Assembly (NCBI GenBank): GCA_963665185.2 | Contig: CAXXPO010000028.1 | Coordinates: 124,001-188,000, forward strand | From: G963665185 sp963665185 | GTDB taxonomy: Bacteria > Desulfobacterota > Desulfovibrionia > Desulfovibrionales > Desulfovibrionaceae | Direction of reading: 5' to 3' | Length of the DNA: 64,000 bases | Part shown: positions 59,256 to 64,000 of the stretch, piece after piece | Position numbering within the stretch: position 1 is the first letter of the stretch | Layout: each line of letters starts with the position of its first letter | Translations under genes and position numbers: made by a program | Notes under the pieces: generated by a model | What the model was told of the DNA's origin: nothing | Seen by the model: the letters and a program-made list of their open reading frames with translations, nothing else | The model's database searches: none

Positions 59256-60047
59256 ATGTCCCACGAGGATATCAACAAACAGGCATTTCGCGAAGAAGCC
59301 ACGGACCTCTTGGCCGAATTGGAAAGCGCCTTGCTAGAGCTGGAGGAAAATCCTACCGACCGTTCGCTTTTGGACCGTGTTTTTCGGGCCATGCATACAA
59401 TCAAAGGTTCCGGGGCCATGTTCGGCTTTGACGACATCGCCGCCTTTACCCATGAGGTGGAAACCGTTCTGGACTGCGTGCGCAACGGCGAAGTGCTGGT
59501 CTGCAAGGAACTGCTCGACCTGACCCTGGCCGCCAGGGACCGCATTCAGGATATGCTTAACAGTTCGGAAAGCGGGCAGGATAATAACGTCGAACTCTCC
59601 AGCCACATTGTCGCGGGCTTCCGCAAGCTGCTTCCTGAAACAGGCGGCAGCGGGGAGACCCATGTATCCGGCAAACAGGACGTCGGCACAGATGCGCCCG
59701 CAGGACGCGAGGAAGTGTATCGCATCCGTTTCCGGCCTCATCGCGATATTTTTTTGTCCGGATCGAATCCCGTGGATCTGGTGGCCGAACTTCTGGAACT
59801 GGGAAAAGGCGTGGCCACCTGTCATATGCGCGATGTTCCCCGGCTTTCCGAATATGAAGACGAGGCATGCTACGTGTGGTGGGATATCGTTCTCGTTTCC
59901 TCCGCAGGAAAGGATGCCCTGCGGGATGTGTTCATTTTCGTCGAGGACGACAGTGTCATAGACATCCACACCATAGACACGGACACTGACCTTGGAACGG
60001 GGAATACAAACGGCTGGGTGAAATCCTTGTGGAGCGTGGCGACTTGA
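59256..60047 (+). CDS. CheA N-terminal fragment (HPt and P2-like) before the first frameshift
   Basis: The 263-residue piece that would be translated literally. The HPt helix bundle includes EEATDLLAELESALLELEEN and the phospho-accepting His in FRAMHTIKGSGAMFGFDD. The P2-like part has VYRIRFRPHRDIFLSGSNPV and ELGKGVATCHM. It ends with an out-of-frame tail NGWVKSLWSVAT after the missing base near 60010. Start at ATG 59256 after GGAGG. Confidence 0.75.
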   Translation: MSHEDINKQAFREEATDLLAELESALLELEENPTDRSLLDRVFRAMHTIKGSGAMFGFDDIAAFTHEVETVLDCVRNGEVLVCKELLDLTLAARDRIQDMLNSSESGQDNNVELSSHIVAGFRKLLPETGGSGETHVSGKQDVGTDAPAGREEVYRIRFRPHRDIFLSGSNPVDLVAELLELGKGVATCHMRDVPRLSEYEDEACYVWWDIVLVSSAGKDALRDVFIFVEDDSVIDIHTIDTDTDLGTGNTNGWVKSLWSVAT

Positions 60048-60171
60048 AGCCGGAGGCCCTGGATCGTGCCTTGCAATCGCAAAAGCCCATCGGGGCCATT
60101 CTGGCCGATGCGGGATTATTTCCAAAGAACAGGTTGACGCGGCACTCAAGGAACAGAAGATCGTCAAGGAC

Positions 60172-61065
60172 ATGAGAAGTGCGCGGAAGCCCGTCGAAGT
60201 CTCCAGCCTCCGGGTGGCAGCGAGCAAACTGGACAAGTTGGTGGACCTGGTGGGCGAACTGGTCATTGTCCAGGCGCAGATCAGCCAGGTCGTGGGCGAA
60301 CGCAACGACCAGGTTCTTCAATCCCTTGCCGAGGAACTGGAACATCTGAGCGATGAACTGCGCGACTCCACCCTGGGAATCCGCATGTTGCCCATAGGTA
60401 CCACCTTCAGCCGGTTCAGCCGGCTGGTGCGTGATCTTTCCAGCGAACTGGGCAAGAAAATCGATCTTCGCACCGAAGGAGCTGATACCGAACTGGACAA
60501 GACCGTCATTGAGCGGTTGGGGGATCCCCTGGTGCATCTGCTGCGCAACAGCATCGACCACGGTATTGAGCCGCCGGAAGAGCGGAGCAGGCTGGGCAAG
60601 TCGGAAACCGGGAGCATAACCCTAATTGCCGAACATTCTGGCGGTGATGTCATCATCCGCATCATTGACGACGGGCGGGGCATGAACCCCGACACGCTTA
60701 AGGCCAAAGCTGTGGAAAAGGGCATTATCGGGCCGGATATCGAACTGACCGACAAGGAATGCTTCAAGCTCATATTCGAAGCGGGATTCTCCACCGCACA
60801 GAAAATCACCAGCGTTTCGGGCCGCGGCGTGGGCATGGATGTGGTCAAAAGGGCCATAGACGGACTGCGGGGCAACATAGATATCGACAGCCAGCTGGGA
60901 ACGGGAACCACCATCGTCATCAAGCTTCCTCTGACCCTGGCCATTATCGACGGGCTTCAGGTCAAGGTCGGGGAGGAGTACTATGTCATTCCGCTTTCCC
61001 TGGTGGAGGAGGTGCGTGGAACTCAACGAATCCGAGCGGGAATGCGCCAGAGGGGCGCAGGATAA
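60172..61065 (+). CDS. CheA kinase-core fragment (dimerisation and HATPase) between frameshifts
   Basis: The 297-residue open frame carrying P3 (VAASKLDKLVDLVGELVIVQ), the P4 ATP-binding boxes (PLVHLLRNSIDHGIEPPEER; IIRIIDDGRGM; GRGVGMDVV; GTGTTIVIKLPLTL) and the beginning of P5 (IDGLQVKVGEEYYVIPLSLVEE). After that the frame is lost at about 61011 and the reading ends with unrelated residues. The first ATG at 60172 is probably internal to the real gene, not a true start. Confidence 0.75.
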   Translation: MRSARKPVEVSSLRVAASKLDKLVDLVGELVIVQAQISQVVGERNDQVLQSLAEELEHLSDELRDSTLGIRMLPIGTTFSRFSRLVRDLSSELGKKIDLRTEGADTELDKTVIERLGDPLVHLLRNSIDHGIEPPEERSRLGKSETGSITLIAEHSGGDVIIRIIDDGRGMNPDTLKAKAVEKGIIGPDIELTDKECFKLIFEAGFSTAQKITSVSGRGVGMDVVKRAIDGLRGNIDIDSQLGTGTTIVIKLPLTLAIIDGLQVKVGEEYYVIPLSLVEEVRGTQRIRAGMRQRGAG

Positions 61066-61381
61066 TACGGCTGCGTGAGGAATTCGTGCCGTACATCAAG
61101 GTCCGGGACTGGTTCCGGGTGGAAGGGAAGGCTCCCGCCATAGAGCAGATAGTCGTCACGTCGGTGGGGGGGCAGCGGACAGGCATTGTGGTGGACAACG
61201 TCATTGGCGAGCACCAGACCGTGATCAAATCCCTTGGGCGCGTCTACCGTGACGTGCAGGGTATTTCCGGGGCCACCATCAAGGGGGACGGCAGCATGGC
61301 CCTGATTCTGGATATTCCCAGATTGATCCGGGACGTGGAAGCGAAGCTTGCCTGAATGGATTTCAGGGAAAAGTGGTGGTT

Positions 61382-62239
61382 ATGAAAAAGAAAGCCGTCG
61401 GTTCCGCCCTGTATCGCCCGGACCCCATGTCCATGCGCGATTTCAAAAGACTGGCCTCGTTTATTCAGGACCACTACGGCATCCGTATGCCGGATTCCAA
61501 AAAAACCATGTTGGAGGCCCGTCTGCAAAAGCGGCTGCGGAGCTTGGAGCTGGACAGTTATGGACAGTACACGGAGCTGCTGTTTTCGGAAAAGGACCAC
61601 TCGGATGAAATTCCCCATCTTCTCAACGTTGTCACCACCAACACCACGCATTTTTTCCGTGAGCCGAAACATTTCGATTATCTGACCGAGACGCTTCTTC
61701 CGCAGTGGCGGGCGAAACATGGGAACAAGACGCTCCATGTCTGGAGCGCCGGGTGTTCCACCGGAGAAGAGCCCTATACGTTGGCCATGGTGCTGTCCGA
61801 GTACAGGGAGCAGGATTCCGGACTGCGTTTCCGTATCTCCGCAACGGATATTTCGACCAGGGTGCTTCAGCAGTCCATACTGGCAATCTATCATCAGGAA
61901 AAAGTGAACAACGTCGCCAAGCAGATTGTACGGAAGTATTTTTTGCGCAGCAAGGACAGGTCCAAGCAGCTGGTGCGGGTCGCACCGGAAATCCGCAAAA
62001 TGATCGATTTCACCCGCCTTAATTTCATGGAACCGTTCAGTCTTGGAGAAAAACAGGACATAATATTTTGTCGCAATGTCCTGATCTATTTCGAACGTCC
62101 GGTGCAGGAAAGCATCATTTCCAAATTATGTGATAATCTGGTTCCGGGAGGACATCTTTTTATAGGACACTCTGAAAGCATTACGGGAATGCGTCTTCCA
62201 TTGCACCAGATTGCCCCTACAGTGTATACTCGAACCTGA
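61382..62239 (+). CDS. cheR: CheR chemotaxis methyltransferase
   Basis: A 285-residue SAM-dependent glutamate methyltransferase for chemoreceptors. The N-terminal helical domain (about 20-85) is followed by TNTTHFFREPKHF, the SAM-binding VWSAGCSTGEEPYTLAMVLSE split over the core strand, ATDISTRVLQQ, and CRNVLIYFERP. GGHLFIGHSESI closes the domain. Length is normal. Start uncertain: ATG 61382, or GTG 61373/61376, which are nearer to AGGG. It lies 26 bases after cheA. Confidence 0.93.
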   Translation: MKKKAVGSALYRPDPMSMRDFKRLASFIQDHYGIRMPDSKKTMLEARLQKRLRSLELDSYGQYTELLFSEKDHSDEIPHLLNVVTTNTTHFFREPKHFDYLTETLLPQWRAKHGNKTLHVWSAGCSTGEEPYTLAMVLSEYREQDSGLRFRISATDISTRVLQQSILAIYHQEKVNNVAKQIVRKYFLRSKDRSKQLVRVAPEIRKMIDFTRLNFMEPFSLGEKQDIIFCRNVLIYFERPVQESIISKLCDNLVPGGHLFIGHSESITGMRLPLHQIAPTVYTRT

Positions 62240-62340
62240 CATGCAACCCGGAATCGGATGTTCCCCTGTTGTTTACGTCCTTACGGCAGTGCAGTATGGC
62301 AGGATATTCTTTTTTTTGAGAACCGCATAAGGAGACCGGA

Positions 62341-63417
62341 ATGCCCGAAGGGGAAAAACTGAAGGTCCTGGTCGTTGACGATTCGGCGCTGGTGCGCCAA
62401 GTGATGGTCTCCATTCTGGAGAGCGACCCTGGAATCCAGGTTGTGGGATCGGCCCCGGACCCTTTTGTAGCGGCCAAGCGCATGGAAAGCGTCATTCCCG
62501 ACGTGATCACCCTGGACATAGAAATGCCGCGCATGGACGGTCTGACCTTTCTGCGCAAGATTATGACCCAGCACCCCATCCCCGTGGTCATCTGTTCCAC
62601 CCTGGCCGACAAAGGCACGGACAATTGGATCAAGGCCATGGATTATGGGGCGGTGGATGTCATTCTCAAACCCAAGGTGGGAACCAAGGCTTTTTTCGAA
62701 GAGTCGCGGATTCGTATTTGCGACGCGGTCAAGGCCGCGGCCCGCAGCAAAATGCGCAAGCAGCCCATGCAGCCTGTACCTGTGCAGCCCAGCCTCACTG
62801 CCGATGTCGTCATCAGCCAGGCTCCCCGTATGGGCGAAACCCTGGAAACCACGGAGCGTGTCGTGGTGGTGGGTGCAAGCACGGGAGGCACGGAAGCCTT
62901 ACGCGTGTTTCTGGAAGCTTTTCCGCGGGACTGTCCGGCCATTGCCATTGTGCAGCACATGCCGGAAATGTTCACTGCCGCCTTTGCCCAACGGTTGGAT
63001 TCCATTTGCCGCATTACGGTCAAGGAAGCCGCTGACAAGGATTCCATGCTGCGTGGACAAGCCCTGATCGCTCCGGGAAACAAGCACATGCTGCTCAAAC
63101 GCAGTGGGGCGCGTTACTTTGTCGAGGTCCGGGAAGGGCCGCTGGTGCGTCGGCACCGACCGTCCGTGGATGTCCTGTTCCGGTCCGCCGCCCGCTATGC
63201 AGGCAGGAACGGGCTGGGGGTGATCATGACCGGCATGGGAGACGACGGAGCGCAGGGTTTGAAGGAAATGCATGATGCGGGCGCCATCACCCTGGCGCAG
63301 GACGAGGCAACGAGCGTGGTTTACGGTATGCCCGGCGAGGCCGTGAAGTTGGGCGGCGTGGACAAGAGCCTGCCATTGCAGGCGATTGCGCTGGAAGTGA
63401 TGCGGCGGTGCTCCTGA
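62341..63417 (+). CDS. cheB: CheB protein-glutamate methylesterase
   Basis: A 358-residue receiver-plus-methylesterase. The receiver has VVDDSALVRQ near the N terminus, phospho-acceptor Asp at residue 59 (LDIEMPRMDG) and a Lys in LKPKVG. The esterase domain has the catalytic triad Ser180 (GASTGG), His206 (IVQHMPE) and Asp302 (GMGDDGA). It demethylates receptors to reset adaptation. With cheR it completes the methylation pair of this locus; no cheW is seen in the window. AAGGAG lies 10 bases before the start. Confidence 0.95.
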   Translation: MPEGEKLKVLVVDDSALVRQVMVSILESDPGIQVVGSAPDPFVAAKRMESVIPDVITLDIEMPRMDGLTFLRKIMTQHPIPVVICSTLADKGTDNWIKAMDYGAVDVILKPKVGTKAFFEESRIRICDAVKAAARSKMRKQPMQPVPVQPSLTADVVISQAPRMGETLETTERVVVVGASTGGTEALRVFLEAFPRDCPAIAIVQHMPEMFTAAFAQRLDSICRITVKEAADKDSMLRGQALIAPGNKHMLLKRSGARYFVEVREGPLVRRHRPSVDVLFRSAARYAGRNGLGVIMTGMGDDGAQGLKEMHDAGAITLAQDEATSVVYGMPGEAVKLGGVDKSLPLQAIALEVMRRCS

Positions 63418-63677
63418 CAGGCTGTCTGGAAAGGTCTGCTGGCCTGTTGCCTCGAAGACTCAATTTCCTCTGCGCGGCAGGAAAGGAACGCCAGCCTGCG
63501 GTTCCCATATTTTCACCGCCAGCTGCCGTGTTTTTTTTGAATAATGCCACTGCCCCTTGATATGACTCCGCGTCTCTGAAATTGAAAATTTTGAAAAGGA
63601 AACGCGGGGGAGAGAGCTTTGTTAAAAGGGGTTCCCTTTGTAAAAATTCCACATACCTTTTTCCCAAAGGAGCTTGC

Positions 63678-63872
63678 ATGTCGAAAACCGTTGCCATCAA
63701 TGAAGACGAGTGCATTGGCTGCCGCGCGTGCGTGGATATATGTCCCGGCGTGTTCGGTTTCATTGAAGGCGAGGGCAAGGCGCTGGTCGTGAACCCGGAT
63801 GGCGGCGCGGAAGAGGATATTCTCGAAGCCAAGGACATCTGTCCGGTGGCCTGCATTTATTTTGAAGAATAG
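63678..63872 (+). CDS. Ferredoxin, single [4Fe-4S] Desulfovibrio type
   Basis: A 64-residue electron carrier. The cluster cysteines are C12, C15, C18 (CIGCRAC) and C55 (DICPVACI), with C22 and C59 available for the disulfide seen in one-cluster ferredoxins. Length and the acidic surface match ferredoxin I of Desulfovibrio. AAAGGAG precedes ATG 63678. It may serve pyruvate:ferredoxin oxidoreductase or hydrogenase; the partner is not in the window. Confidence 0.93.
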   Translation: MSKTVAINEDECIGCRACVDICPGVFGFIEGEGKALVVNPDGGAEEDILEAKDICPVACIYFEE

Positions 63873-63950
63873 CGCAGGTTAAAAACATACAATACGTCGG
63901 AGACCCGGTCCGGTAGACATGGCTGAAACATCGAAACGGAGGTTTCAACC

Positions 63951-64000
63951 ATGTCGAACGATTACAAAGGGTATGTTCCTGAACGCATCGTATGTTCCGG
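63951..64000 (+). CDS. Start of an unidentified gene (partial)
   Basis: The first 16 codons of a gene that continues past the window, read as MSNDYKGYVPERIVCS. A good GGAGG lies nine bases before ATG 63951, so the start is credible. Too little is visible to assign a family. It lies 78 bases after the ferredoxin gene. Confidence 0.5.
   Translation, partial: MSNDYKGYVPERIVCS

Larger units (their letters stand above)
59256..61355 (+). pseudogene. cheA: Chemotaxis histidine kinase CheA, interrupted by four one-base frameshifts
   Basis: Read across frames, this is a complete CheA: HPt domain with MHTIKGSG, a P2-like domain, a LGEILVERGDL/GIISKEQVDAAL segment, the dimerisation and HATPase domains, and a CheW-like end. 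Four one-base indels break it. A base is missing in the A run at 60008-60010 and in the G run at 60112-60114; a base is extra at the G pair near 61011 and in the G run at 61052-61055. The net change is zero, so the frame at the end matches the start. All lie in short homopolymers, so sequencing error is as likely as gene decay. Confidence 0.85.

Noticed and set aside
1..64000. CRISPR array, prophage or complete insertion sequence
   Set aside because: No regularly spaced short repeats with unique spacers, no transposase and no phage structural genes; the only recombinase-like gene is the inactive TunR-type regulator.

Overview
The window reads as a chromosomal segment of a moderately G+C-rich, free-living sulfate-reducing deltaproteobacterium of the Desulfovibrio/Pseudodesulfovibrio type. 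This rests on the lactate-to-acetate energy module (pta, ackA, LutC-like and fused LutA/LutB-like LUD proteins), a TunR-type tungstate/molybdate regulator made from a dead tyrosine recombinase, a Wolinella-like frdCAB set, a Desulfovibrio-type single-cluster ferredoxin, an H-NOX chemoreceptor and many chemotaxis genes. No dsr, apr or 16S rRNA gene is present, so the genus is an inference.

Layout. 1-4.4 kb: end of pta, ackA and two lactate-utilisation genes, closed by a clear terminator. 4.4-6.2 kb: a promoter, an FMN alpha-hydroxy-acid oxidase-like gene and two small genes. 6.7-11.1 kb (minus): a molybdate/tungstate operon with one ATPase, two permeases, two binding proteins and a metal-chelation-like protein, divergent from tunR. 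12.26-12.78 kb: a 121-bp structured repeat in tandem. 12.8-18.8 kb: lplA (minus), then frdCAB plus two-subunit fumarase, which together interconvert succinate, fumarate and malate. 18.8-19.6 kb: a structured non-coding element and an A+T-rich islet with a HEPN-like gene. 20.1-32.1 kb: a VgrG island with three VgrGs, three copies of a coiled-coil tail module (one fused, two separate), a giant DUF2169/pentapeptide protein, a DUF3540 protein and a PAAR-like DUF4150 protein. No type VI sheath or baseplate genes are seen.

32.3-46 kb: a large lipoprotein, DUF190-crcB, a CYTH protein, the N-degron set clpS-clpA-aat, an OPA-family MFS transporter, an acyltransferase and a chemoreceptor. 46-53.8 kb: zinc-ribbon and Nif3-like genes, a CAU tRNA, a thioredoxin-reductase-like protein, a queuosine-precursor transporter, comFB-like, a SPOR protein, an MscS channel, a second copy of the structured element and a methyltransferase. 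54-63.4 kb: a chemosensory locus with an H-NOX receptor, a soluble receptor-like protein, STAS, CheY, CheA (broken by four one-base shifts), CheR and CheB. The window ends with a ferredoxin and the start of an unknown gene.

Most worth following up: the VgrG tail-module family and its giant partner; the two-copy structured element with compensatory base changes; the 121-bp tandem element, whose stem also covaries; the H-NOX receptor with its sensor at the C terminus; the multiply shifted cheA; and the HEPN-like gene beside the VgrG island.
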